Of a DNA stretch of 64,000 nucleotides, positions 17,637 through 26,680 are shown piece after piece. The notes under the pieces were generated by a model. It had not been told where the DNA came from. It was given only the letters and a program-made list of their open reading frames with translations, and searched no databases. The stretch is from UMGS1649 sp045611765 (GTDB lineage: Bacteria > Bacillota > Clostridia > TANB77 > CAG-465), in the NCBI GenBank assembly GCA_045611765.1, contig JAZKXT010000011.1:62001-126000 (forward strand), in the 5' to 3' direction. How positions within the stretch are numbered: the first letter of the stretch is position 1; every line of letters begins with the position of its first letter. Made by a program: the position numbers and the translations under genes.

Positions 17637-18689
17637 ATGGGAAATAAAAGATTTATTTTTACTTATTTTACTATTTCAGGATGTTTGATGCTTGTATTTG
17701 GCATATGTATGTTTATAATAGACCCATTTTATCATTATCATAAGCCTATAGAACCAATGAAATTAATACCAGAACTACAAAAACAAGTATACCAAAATGT
17801 AGGAATGGCAAGGAACATACAGTATGATGCGATATTAACGGGTTCATCAATGACAGAAAATTTTAGAGTAAGCCAGTTAAATTTATTGTTTGATTGTAGT
17901 ACTATAAAATTATCTTTTCCAAGAGGAAGGATGCATCATTATGATATATTGTTTGAACAAGCATTAAAAAACGAAGAAGTAAATATTAAGAAAGTATTTT
18001 ATGGATGCGATATATCTGCATACATAGAAAGTCCAACAGCTCAAATACCAAATGAAATACCTAAATATTTATATGATGAAAATATATTTACAGATGTCAA
18101 ATATTTGTTAAATAAGACAATAATGTTCGAAACAGCGTTGCCAAAATTAAAAATGTGTTTGGAGAATAATGTTCCGGATATAGATTATTCATACATGTGG
18201 TATATGTTTTATACTTTTAGTAAAACTTCAACAATGGCTGAATATCAAAGATCGAGGTTAGAGGAAAAAAAAGCTACGAACATATATGAGGCCAATGTAA
18301 AATACAATTGTGAAATAATAGGGAAATATATAAGAGAAAATCCAGATGTAGAATTTAATATATTCTTTCCACCATATAGTATTTTATACTATGACGAGTT
18401 TAATCAAAAAGGTGAGCTTGAAGCTGTGTTAACTGCACAAGAAAAGGTTACAGAATATTTTATACAATTCGAAAATGTGAAATTGAGTTCGTTTTTAGCA
18501 GATAAAGACATTATCTGCAATTTAGATAATTACAAAGACTATACACATTATTCAGAAAAGATAAACGAATATATGGCTGAGAAAATAAAAACAGGAGAAA
18601 AACTTTTAAATAAAGAAAATTATAAAGAATATTTTGAATCAGTAAGACAACTACTGTATAATTATAATTACAATCAACTATTTGAATAA
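17637..18689 (+). CDS. SGNH-like membrane-anchored protein, copy 1 (AlgJ/AlgX/DltD-like acyl transfer partner)
   Basis: 350 residues with one N-terminal membrane helix (about 8-30), so the body faces outward. TGSSMTENF near residue 68 resembles the SGNH block I serine, and DYTHYSEK near residue 302 supplies a DxxH-type catalytic pair. A conserved FIIDPFYHYH follows the helix. Placed right after the MBOAT enzyme, it probably accepts an acyl group and hands it to the polymer outside the cell. It is a close paralogue of the next gene, and their last 233 bp are almost identical. Confidence 0.75.
   Translation: MGNKRFIFTYFTISGCLMLVFGICMFIIDPFYHYHKPIEPMKLIPELQKQVYQNVGMARNIQYDAILTGSSMTENFRVSQLNLLFDCSTIKLSFPRGRMHHYDILFEQALKNEEVNIKKVFYGCDISAYIESPTAQIPNEIPKYLYDENIFTDVKYLLNKTIMFETALPKLKMCLENNVPDIDYSYMWYMFYTFSKTSTMAEYQRSRLEEKKATNIYEANVKYNCEIIGKYIRENPDVEFNIFFPPYSILYYDEFNQKGELEAVLTAQEKVTEYFIQFENVKLSSFLADKDIICNLDNYKDYTHYSEKINEYMAEKIKTGEKLLNKENYKEYFESVRQLLYNYNYNQLFE
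18438..18670 (+). repeat. Near-identical direct repeat, copy 1 (paralogue 3' end)
   Basis: 233 bp matching 19511-19743 with four substitutions that I count, while the upstream parts of the two genes differ much more. It covers the catalytic DxxH end of the SGNH-like proteins. Confidence 0.85.
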
Positions 18690-18709
18690 TAGAAGTAATG
18701 GAGGAAAAA

Positions 18710-19762
18710 ATGGAAGATAGATATAATAAATTTATTGTTATATTCTCTACAGTATCGGTGGTAATGATATTATTGTTTATGTTAGCTATTATAGTAATAG
18801 ATCCATTTTATCATTATCATGCACCAATTGAACCGATAAAATTAGTTCAAGAAAAGCAAGCATATCAAAATCTAGGAATTGCCAAGAATTTAAATTATGA
18901 TGCATTAATGACCGGTTCATCGATGACAGAAAATTTTAGAGTAAGCCAATTAAATACTTTATTTGCTTGTAATACTGTAAAATTATCTTTCCAAGGCGGA
19001 AGAATACCTAATTATGCTTTGCTATTTGATGCAGCATTTAAAAACAAAGATATAAAAATAAAGAAAATATTTTATGGATGTGACATATCAGCATATATTG
19101 ATGATACAAATTCAGAAATACCCAATAAAATACCGGAATATTTATACGATGAAAACATATTTACAGATGTAAAATATTTTTTAAACAAAACGGTAATGTT
19201 TGATTATGCACTTCCATACTTAAAATACAGTATACAAAACAATTTGCCCGATATAGATGATGCATATTCTTGGTACCAATTATGTACTTTTGACAGAAGA
19301 GAAGCAATGACTCAATATTCACGTCCAAGTATTGAAGAAAAGAAACCAATTAATATATATGATGATAATGTGAAATATAATTGTGAGACAATAGGAAAAT
19401 ATATAAGAGAAAATGCGGATGTGGAATTCAATATATTTTTCCCTCCATACAGCATATTATATTATGACTATTTCTATAGGCTTGGAATGCTAGAAGCAGT
19501 AATACACTCACAAGAAAAGGTTGCAGAATATTTTATACAATTTGAAAATGTGAAATTGAGTTCGTTTTTAGCAGATAAAGACATTATCTGCAATTTAGAT
19601 AATTACAAAGACTATACACATTATTCAGAAAAGATAAACGAATATATAGCTGAGAAAATAAAAACAGGAGAAAAACTTTTAAATAAAGAAAATTATAAAG
19701 AATATTTTGAATCAGCAAGACAACTACTGTATAATTATAATTATGAAGAATTATTTAAATAG
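18710..19762 (+). CDS. SGNH-like membrane-anchored protein, copy 2
   Basis: I place the start at 18710, because GGAGG at 18700-18704 lies 5 bases ahead of it and would be inside the gene if the ATG at 18698 were used. 350 residues with the same layout as copy 1: membrane helix, IVIDPFYHYH, TGSSMTENF and DYTHYSEK. The first 250 residues are clearly related to copy 1 but have diverged, while the final 78 are almost the same. It may modify a different hydroxyl or act as one half of a pair with copy 1. Confidence 0.75.
   Translation: MEDRYNKFIVIFSTVSVVMILLFMLAIIVIDPFYHYHAPIEPIKLVQEKQAYQNLGIAKNLNYDALMTGSSMTENFRVSQLNTLFACNTVKLSFQGGRIPNYALLFDAAFKNKDIKIKKIFYGCDISAYIDDTNSEIPNKIPEYLYDENIFTDVKYFLNKTVMFDYALPYLKYSIQNNLPDIDDAYSWYQLCTFDRREAMTQYSRPSIEEKKPINIYDDNVKYNCETIGKYIRENADVEFNIFFPPYSILYYDYFYRLGMLEAVIHSQEKVAEYFIQFENVKLSSFLADKDIICNLDNYKDYTHYSEKINEYIAEKIKTGEKLLNKENYKEYFESARQLLYNYNYEELFK
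19511..19743 (+). repeat. Near-identical direct repeat, copy 2
   Basis: Partner of 18438-18670. The four differences lie at scattered positions, three of them changing or keeping single codons. The pattern suggests recent gene conversion. Confidence 0.85.
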
Positions 19763-19773
19763 TGGAGGAACAA

Positions 19774-22356
19774 ATGCTTAATAAATTTAAAAAAATAAAA
19801 TTAGAACACATACTAGAGTTGCTTATTATTGGCACAGCTTTTATACCGGGAATGATATTAAGGTTAATAAAAAGAGATATATGGATAGTTTCAGAAAATG
19901 GTGACGATGCCAAGGACAATGGATATACGTTCTTTAAGTATGTAATGGATAAAGAAAAAAAACAAGATGTATATTATGTGGTAAAAAGAGACTCAATATA
20001 TTATGAAAAATTAAAAGAGTATTCAAAGAATATTCTTTATCAAAACAGTCTTAAACATAATATATATACAATAGCTGCTACTAAATATATAAGCTCTCAA
20101 ATAGGTTCGGGATTACCGTTTCCACAGATAGTATTTAATTTACAAAAAACATTTATATATAGATTTAAATCGATATTTTTACAACATGGAATAACACAAA
20201 ATAGAGTACAGTGTTTATTGCCTAATGAGAGCAAAGTAGATATGTTTTGTTGTGCCGCTAAGGATGAATACAATTTTGTCACAAAAGAACTATGCTATAA
20301 TGAGGAACAAGTGAAGAAAACAGGCTTTTGTAGATTTGATTGGCTAAAAGATGAATCAGAAAAATACAACAAAATATTAATGATGTTTACATGGAGAAAA
20401 CAATTTGAAAATAATGAAGAGGAATTTGTAAAATCAGACTATTATTTAACAATACAAGGGTTGTTAAATAATGAAAGATTGATAAATTTTTTGGAAAACC
20501 AAAAATTAGAATTGTGTGTATGTCTTCATGATAATATGATGCAATATAAGGATAAATTTATGCCTTCAAGCAATAGAATAACAATTGTAGATAAAACGCA
20601 AAAAAGTATACAAGAACTATTGAGAGAATGTAAATATTTAATAACAGATTATTCGAGCATTGCTTTTGATTTTGCATATATGAAAAAACCATTACAATAT
20701 TTTCAATTTGATTATGAAGAATTTAGAGAAAAACATTTAAAAGAGGGCTATTGGAAATACGATGATGGATTTGGTAAAGTAACAACTACTGTAGAAGAAT
20801 GTGTAAACGAATTGATAAAAAGCCACGAAAACAATTTTGCAGTTGAGCAAAAATATATAGAGAAATCAAAAGATTTTTATATATTTTCAGATGACAAAAG
20901 CTCTCAAAGGACATATGAAGAGATTGAGAATATGAAGAATGATGGTATTGATACTGATTCGTGGTGGGCGTTAATCGCAATTTGTTTTGCAATAGGTTTT
21001 TTTACATCTCAGCTATTTATATTATTACTATGTAGCATAGCAGGAATTATACTTAATATATTATATACAAAAAAAGAGTTAAAAGAAAAAATTTACTTTA
21101 TATTATTTAATATAGTTACTTTTATATTTCTATTGTCTAAGCCGGCTGTGAGTGTTTTTAATGGAATAAATTGGGCAAATAAATTTCCTGTTGAAACACA
21201 AAAAAATGCGTTTTTGCTAATATTTATATCAATATTATCTTTATATATAGGGACAAGATTAGCCAAAACAAATAAAGATGAAGAAAATATAAAACAAGTT
21301 AAGACTAAAAAAATATTTAAAAGTATAGTATTAGTATTATTTGTAATATGTGCGATCTTTTCAACTATTATAGAATATGATAAATTAATATATATGTCAG
21401 GTAAAGACTATGTAGATTACTATTTGACATATGAAAATATGTTTAATCCTATAATTACATTAATGGCTGGAATGGCAAATGTTTTCTTCTGCATATATTT
21501 AGCCTGTATGCCGGAAAAGAAGAAAGTAATTTTGCCAATTGGGATATTCTTTTCATATAACTTGCCGACATTTATTATTGGGCAAAGGACTCCGTTAGTT
21601 GTTTCAATTTTATTTGTATTGTCATATTTTATAATTAGGGATTACCTAGATAACACTAAACCTTGGATAGGGAAATATGAAAAAGCGCTAATGCTATTCG
21701 CTATACCTTGCGCAATAATAGGTTTAGCCATATTTAATTATTCAAGAGTAGATGAAGATTTGCCAACAAGGAATATAGTAGGATTATTTTGCGATTTCTT
21801 CTATAATCAAGGGGTAAGCTATGATGTTATTAATATAGGATATATGAAAAAAAATGAAATAAAAAATCTTACAAACCATAATTATACTTTTGGACCTTTT
21901 ATAGATTACTTTAAATATAGCACGATAACGCAGGCTTTGTTTAACGTAGAAGATTTACCGGCAGGAAATAATGCTAAGAGAGCTTTAGAGTCAAGCAGTT
22001 ATTCTCATATATTATCATATTTATCAAGAGAAGATTATTTGGAAGGCCACGGTTGGGGTTCGTGTTTTATACTAGAGACGTATACGGATTTTGGATATAT
22101 AGGCGTAATCATATATAGCGTGTTATTGGGATACTTATTAACAGTAATACCAATTTTGTTGAAAAAAAACACATTCGTATCTTCAATCGTTCTAATAGCA
22201 ACATTAAATATATTTATAATTCCTAGAGCTGAAGCATTGCAATTTTTGCAATTTATAATAACTCCACAATTCTGGGGGGCGTGGTTAATATGTATTGTTA
22301 TATATAATATAACGGGAAGAATTATAGATAAACGTGAAACAAGGAGAGGAAAATGA
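19774..22356 (+). CDS. Fusion: CDP-glycerol glycerophosphotransferase domain + Wzy-like polymerase domain
   Basis: Start at 19774, 5 bases after GGAGG (19764-19768); a GTG at 19762 is less likely. 860 residues. The first 375 resemble TagB/TagF: IVSENGDDAKDNGYTFFKY, FLQHGITQNRV with the catalytic-type His, MMFTWRKQF and LITDYSSIAFDFAYMKKP. This family moves glycerol phosphate from CDP-glycerol to a lipid-linked acceptor. Residues 400-860 are an integral membrane unit of about ten helices with GQRTPLVVS and a large loop carrying RVDEDLPTRN, like O-antigen/oligosaccharide repeat-unit polymerases. One chain could therefore decorate repeat units with glycerol phosphate and join them. No other polymerase is seen in the operon, which supports the second assignment. 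Confidence 0.8.
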   Translation: MLNKFKKIKLEHILELLIIGTAFIPGMILRLIKRDIWIVSENGDDAKDNGYTFFKYVMDKEKKQDVYYVVKRDSIYYEKLKEYSKNILYQNSLKHNIYTIAATKYISSQIGSGLPFPQIVFNLQKTFIYRFKSIFLQHGITQNRVQCLLPNESKVDMFCCAAKDEYNFVTKELCYNEEQVKKTGFCRFDWLKDESEKYNKILMMFTWRKQFENNEEEFVKSDYYLTIQGLLNNERLINFLENQKLELCVCLHDNMMQYKDKFMPSSNRITIVDKTQKSIQELLRECKYLITDYSSIAFDFAYMKKPLQYFQFDYEEFREKHLKEGYWKYDDGFGKVTTTVEECVNELIKSHENNFAVEQKYIEKSKDFYIFSDDKSSQRTYEEIENMKNDGIDTDSWWALIAICFAIGFFTSQLFILLLCSIAGIILNILYTKKELKEKIYFILFNIVTFIFLLSKPAVSVFNGINWANKFPVETQKNAFLLIFISILSLYIGTRLAKTNKDEENIKQVKTKKIFKSIVLVLFVICAIFSTIIEYDKLIYMSGKDYVDYYLTYENMFNPIITLMAGMANVFFCIYLACMPEKKKVILPIGIFFSYNLPTFIIGQRTPLVVSILFVLSYFIIRDYLDNTKPWIGKYEKALMLFAIPCAIIGLAIFNYSRVDEDLPTRNIVGLFCDFFYNQGVSYDVINIGYMKKNEIKNLTNHNYTFGPFIDYFKYSTITQALFNVEDLPAGNNAKRALESSSYSHILSYLSREDYLEGHGWGSCFILETYTDFGYIGVIIYSVLLGYLLTVIPILLKKNTFVSSIVLIATLNIFIIPRAEALQFLQFIITPQFWGAWLICIVIYNITGRIIDKRETRRGK

Positions 22357-23942
22357 GAGTACTGAAATCAGCAAAAAACATAGTTTTTGCTTTGATGTGC
22401 AATTGTGTAAACATAGTATTGGGAATAGTTATTCAAGCCATATTCTTAAAAACATTAGGTGAAGAATACTTAGGACTCAATACTGTTTTGAGCAGTATAC
22501 TATCAATGCTATCAATAGCAGAACTAGGAATAAGCTCGGCAATAATATACAATTTGTATAAACCCATAGCAGTTGGAGATAAAGAAAGAATAAAATCGTT
22601 AATGAGTTTTTACAAACATTGTTATACAATAATTATAATGGTTATGATAACAATCGGGCTAGTAATAAGTTCCTTTTTACAAAGTATAGTGGGGGTTACA
22701 AATCAAATACAAAATTTATATTTACTTTACTTTTTATTTTTGGCGGATATAATTTTTTCATATATAATTGCATATAAAAGATCAATTATATATGCAAATC
22801 AAAAAGAATATATAATTAACGCAGTACATTTAATTTATTTAGTAGTTATGAATGGTTTGCAAATTGTATTTTTATATACAACTCATAATTATTTGATATT
22901 TTTAATTATAAAGTTGGCGTGTAGAATATTAGAAAATGTTTTAATCAACCTAATTGCTAATAAAAGGTATCCTTATATAAATGAAAAAGATGTTGCTGAA
23001 TTAGAGAAAGAGACAAAAGATAGTATTATAAAAAATATAAAAGCACTGTTTTTTCATAAAATTGCAGGATTTGTTGTAAACAGTACAGATACTATATTAA
23101 TATCAGTATTTTTTGATGGATTAACAACAGTTGCATATTATTCAAATTATAATCTGGTATTAGCAGCAATTACTACAATTTTAAATCAATTCTTATTATC
23201 AGCAACTGCAAGTATAGGAGACTTGTTAACAGAAAATAATAAAGAAAACAGTTATGCAGTATATAAAAAACTAAACTTCTTAAATTTTGTGCTTTTTATA
23301 GTAGGAACAACGGGAATAGTGTGTGTAATAGAAGCATTTATAACAATGTTCTTTGGAAAAGAGTACATATTAGGAAAATTTATTCTAATATCATTAATAA
23401 TAAAATTCTTTATACAAGGAATGAGAAGAACACTAATGGCTTTCAAAGAGGCGGCAGGGATATTCTATGTGGATAGGCTTATGCCAATTCTAGAATCTAT
23501 AGTTAATTTAATAGCATCCATTATATTGTTAAAACTTTGTGGATTGGCAGGAGTATTTTTGGGAACGGCAATAAGTTCTTTACTACTATTATTGTATAGT
23601 TATCCCAAATACGTATATAGGCCGTTATTTAACAAAACGTGGAAAGATTATTTTAAAGAATTTAGCAAATACATTTTTTATGCTATAATCATAGTTGTAA
23701 TCACAATGATGATAAACAAACTAATAATAGTAGAAAACATATTATTGCAAGGTATGCTAAATATAATTGTTGCAACAATAATACCCGTGATTATTATACA
23801 TATCATATTTGGAAGAACAGAAGAATTTAAATATTATGTGAATATTATAAAAACACTGTGTTTAAAACTGAATGGTAAAAAAGCAAACAATCAAAATGTT
23901 AAGGTGGAGAAAATATGGGAAGAAAAGAAAACAGAAGAATAA
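22353..23942 (+). CDS. Wzx-type polysaccharide flippase (MATE/MOP superfamily)
   Basis: 529 residues with about 12-14 membrane helices and no large soluble domain. The N-terminus, KNIVFALMCNCVNIVLGIV followed by FLKTLGEEYLGLN and the SSIL-ELGISSAI stretch, is typical of repeat-unit flippases of Gram-positive capsule clusters. It should turn the lipid-linked unit to the outer face for the polymerase encoded just before. Its ATG overlaps the previous stop (ATGA), and its own end overlaps the next gene by 28 bases. Confidence 0.92.
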   Translation: MRVLKSAKNIVFALMCNCVNIVLGIVIQAIFLKTLGEEYLGLNTVLSSILSMLSIAELGISSAIIYNLYKPIAVGDKERIKSLMSFYKHCYTIIIMVMITIGLVISSFLQSIVGVTNQIQNLYLLYFLFLADIIFSYIIAYKRSIIYANQKEYIINAVHLIYLVVMNGLQIVFLYTTHNYLIFLIIKLACRILENVLINLIANKRYPYINEKDVAELEKETKDSIIKNIKALFFHKIAGFVVNSTDTILISVFFDGLTTVAYYSNYNLVLAAITTILNQFLLSATASIGDLLTENNKENSYAVYKKLNFLNFVLFIVGTTGIVCVIEAFITMFFGKEYILGKFILISLIIKFFIQGMRRTLMAFKEAAGIFYVDRLMPILESIVNLIASIILLKLCGLAGVFLGTAISSLLLLLYSYPKYVYRPLFNKTWKDYFKEFSKYIFYAIIIVVITMMINKLIIVENILLQGMLNIIVATIIPVIIIHIIFGRTEEFKYYVNIIKTLCLKLNGKKANNQNVKVEKIWEEKKTEE

Positions 23943-25411
23943 GGGAAAATACGGATAAACTAAAAATAAATGTGAAAGGTATATTAGGGGTAATATTTAC
24001 AGTATTATCCATAGTATTTGCAGTAACGACTGTGGTGTTCTTTGTTAAAATAGCAAAATTCAACATGCTACCAACAAAGTATTTAATTTTAGTGGCAATA
24101 TTAATGGCCTTGTATATGGCAGTAGTTACATTTGTATTATGCAAAAAAAGAGTTAAACTAGTATTTAAAGTTATTTTAACAATTGTTGCTGGAGTGAGCA
24201 TTTATTTGTATAGCTATGGCATGAATTATATGACGGCGACAGAAACATTTATAGAGGATATGACAACTGAGGTAGAAGAGACAGAGGATTATTATGTTGT
24301 TACATTGAAAGATAGTAAATATGCAACTATGGAAAAATTGGAAAATATAAATATACATACTTTCATGTCAGGAGAAGATTTTACAGATGTTAAAGATGAC
24401 GTGCTGGCAAAAACGAATGCATATTTTAAAGACGATGAAAGTTTAAGTGAACTTGCTACAAATTTATTAAAGAAAAATATATATGCCATACTAGTTAGTA
24501 GTTCACAATATGCAATGTTAAAAGACGAAAACACGGATTTTGAATCTAAAACATCGATAATACACACTTCTACACATACAATAAAGAAAGTAGAAGATAT
24601 TGTTGAAGAGAATAAACAAGAAAAATATACAATAGAGAACGGTTCGTTTAATGTATATATAAGTGGAATAGATACAGCGGGTAGAATATCTAATGTTTCA
24701 AGAAGCGATGCAAACATCCTAGCTACAGTAAATCTAAATACACATAAAGTACTTCTAACATCTATTCCAAGAGACTACTACGTAACATTACACAGTAAAA
24801 AGAAGTTAGACAAATTAACTCATTCTGGAATATATGGAATTAAAGAAACGTATACAACAATAGAGGATTTACTAGATATAGACATAAATTATTATGTAAG
24901 AGTTAATTTTACAACATTAGAAAAGCTAGTTAACGCTTTAGGTGGAATATATGTAAATTCAGATTACTATTTTACAACTAGCGAAGGTTATGAGTTTTAT
25001 AAAGGAAGAAACTATTTAAATGGAGCTGAAGCTTTAGCATTTAGTCGTGAAAGAGATGCTTTTGCTAGTGGAGATAGACAAAGAGGCATAAACCAACAGG
25101 CTGTTATAAAAGGAATAATGGATAAAGTACTTTCAGCCACTATATTAAAAAAATACACTAGTATATTAAAATCGTTATCTGGAACATTCCAAACAAATAT
25201 TTCAAACGCTGAAATAAGTAGTGTAGTAAAAGGACAGTTAGAAAATATGACGGGTTGGGATATAGAAAGCAATTCGTTAGACGGCAAAGGAAGCTATGGA
25301 AAAACATATTCGGGAGGTTCAACGCAACTTTATGTCATGGTCCCAAATGAAACATCTGTAGTAAATGCAATGAAAAAAATAAATCAAGTACTGGAAGAAA
25401 AAAATTCATAG
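23915..25411 (+). CDS. LytR-CpsA-Psr (LCP) family glycopolymer-peptidoglycan ligase
   Basis: 498 residues. Three membrane helices lie in residues 20-110, an unassigned extracellular module in 120-235, then the LCP catalytic domain: YISGIDTAGR, SRSDANILATVNL, LLTSIPRDYYV, LTHSGIYG, YYVRVNFTTL, FSRERDAFASGDRQRG. The conserved Arg and Asp residues that bind the pyrophosphate lipid are present. It should transfer the finished polymer from undecaprenyl pyrophosphate to the wall. Last gene of the operon, followed by a terminator. A paralogue is at 59096. Confidence 0.94.
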   Translation: MGRKENRRIRENTDKLKINVKGILGVIFTVLSIVFAVTTVVFFVKIAKFNMLPTKYLILVAILMALYMAVVTFVLCKKRVKLVFKVILTIVAGVSIYLYSYGMNYMTATETFIEDMTTEVEETEDYYVVTLKDSKYATMEKLENINIHTFMSGEDFTDVKDDVLAKTNAYFKDDESLSELATNLLKKNIYAILVSSSQYAMLKDENTDFESKTSIIHTSTHTIKKVEDIVEENKQEKYTIENGSFNVYISGIDTAGRISNVSRSDANILATVNLNTHKVLLTSIPRDYYVTLHSKKKLDKLTHSGIYGIKETYTTIEDLLDIDINYYVRVNFTTLEKLVNALGGIYVNSDYYFTTSEGYEFYKGRNYLNGAEALAFSRERDAFASGDRQRGINQQAVIKGIMDKVLSATILKKYTSILKSLSGTFQTNISNAEISSVVKGQLENMTGWDIESNSLDGKGSYGKTYSGGSTQLYVMVPNETSVVNAMKKINQVLEEKNS

Positions 25412-25437
25412 GTAAATAAAACATTAACAAATATTAA

Positions 25438-25470
25438 CAAGCTTCACATATAATGTGGAGCTTGTTTTCT
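25438..25470 (+). terminator. Terminator of the wall-polymer operon
   Basis: Twelve-base arms 25438-25449 and 25453-25464 with one G-U pair and a 3-base loop, followed by TTTT. Confidence 0.72.
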
Positions 25471-25595
25471 GGTAGAACAAAATATAAAAACAATAAAGTA
25501 ATAATCGCAAAAAAAGTATAATAATTTTTAATTATATATAGCCAATAAAATTTATTTGTGATAATATATTAATGTAATGTACGAGGGGGATGGTT

Positions 25596-26417
25596 ATGAA
25601 AACGGTTGTAATAACAGGAAGTGCTAGAGGACTAGGCTTTGAGATGGCTAAAGTATTTAGACAAAACAATGTTAATGTAATGTTAAGTGATTTAGACGAG
25701 CAAAAGTTAAAAGCCGCCAAGAGCAGATTGGAAAAAGTTGAAGGAAATGCTGGCATTGCATATGCTGTATGTGATGTAACAAAAGCAGAAGATATACAAA
25801 ACTTAATAAAAGAAGCAAAAGAAAACTTCTTAAAGATAGACATATGGATAAATAATGCTGGTGTAAACCAACCAGAAAAACCTATTTGGGAGCTAACTGA
25901 ACAGGAGATAAATACAGTTGTTGATGTAGATTTAAAGGGTGCTATTTTAGGTTCTAAATATGCGCTATTAGATATGATGCAAGAACATGAAGGAGCTATA
26001 TATAACATTGAGGGCTATGGAAGTAATGATGCTAAAATGTTGGGATTATCCGTGTATGGAACAAGTAAAAGAGCTATAACATACTTTACACAAGCTCTAG
26101 CAAAAGAATCTCAAGAAAAAGATACTGGAGTTATAATAGGTAGACTTAGCCCTGGAATTATGATTACAGATTTTATAACAAATGCTTTAGGAGATAAGGA
26201 AAAAATAAGTTTATCTGAAAAAACTAAAAAAGTGTATAACATACTAGGAGATTATCCGGATGTAGTAGCCAAGTTCTTAGTAGAAGAAATGTTAACAAAT
26301 GATACTAATGATATAAAGATAGAATGGCTTACTAGCAAGAAAGCTGCGTGGCGTTTTATGACAGCGGTGTTTAACAGAAGAGATTTCTTTAGTGAACCTA
26401 AGATGTTAGATAAATAA
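25596..26417 (+). CDS. Short-chain dehydrogenase/reductase
   Basis: 273 residues. Start at 25596 rather than 25590, since GAGGGG (25583-25588) is then 7 bases away. Rossmann mark TGSARGLGFEMA (residues 7-18), NNAGVNQPE, and YGTSK as the catalytic YxxxK. The usual active-site Ser before it seems to lie in a GYGSND segment. The C-terminal 60 residues are not conserved. It is an NAD(P)-dependent oxidoreductase of unknown substrate and stands alone between two terminators. Confidence 0.87.
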   Translation: MKTVVITGSARGLGFEMAKVFRQNNVNVMLSDLDEQKLKAAKSRLEKVEGNAGIAYAVCDVTKAEDIQNLIKEAKENFLKIDIWINNAGVNQPEKPIWELTEQEINTVVDVDLKGAILGSKYALLDMMQEHEGAIYNIEGYGSNDAKMLGLSVYGTSKRAITYFTQALAKESQEKDTGVIIGRLSPGIMITDFITNALGDKEKISLSEKTKKVYNILGDYPDVVAKFLVEEMLTNDTNDIKIEWLTSKKAAWRFMTAVFNRRDFFSEPKMLDK

Positions 26418-26467
26418 ATTTAATAAATATAATATATAGATGCAAATAGAATATAAGGAGCAAACAG

Positions 26468-26619
26468 ATGAAAACAAATAAAAAGGGATTAGTTTAATAG
26501 TAATTGTAATAACAGTAATAAGCACCTATGATGAGGTAAATAAAATAGACAAAAATCCTCCCGAAAATAAAATAATATATGAGAATGAAGTAGTAGGTTG
26601 TAAAACTTACTACTTTTAA
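26468..26619 (+). pseudogene. Frameshifted remnant of a short prepilin-like gene
   Basis: AAGGAG (26455-26460) and ATG at 26468 start MKTNKKGL, then the frame hits TAA. Reading one base shifted from 26491 gives SLIVIVITVIS and stays open to TAA at 26617. Joined, this is a prepilin leader of the same type as the gene at 812 (KKG then SLIVL), broken by loss of one base near 26489-26490. The rest codes for only about 30 further residues, so internal sequence is probably lost as well. Confidence 0.65.
26588..26617 (+). terminator. Hairpin with short T-run
   Basis: Twelve-base arms 26588-26599 and 26604-26615 with one G-U pair, then TTTT. It contains the end of the prepilin remnant. Confidence 0.5.
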
Positions 26620-26680
26620 TAATATAGTAGTCATGATATAATATATATGGTAGAAATTTATATTAGGAGGAAAATACTTT

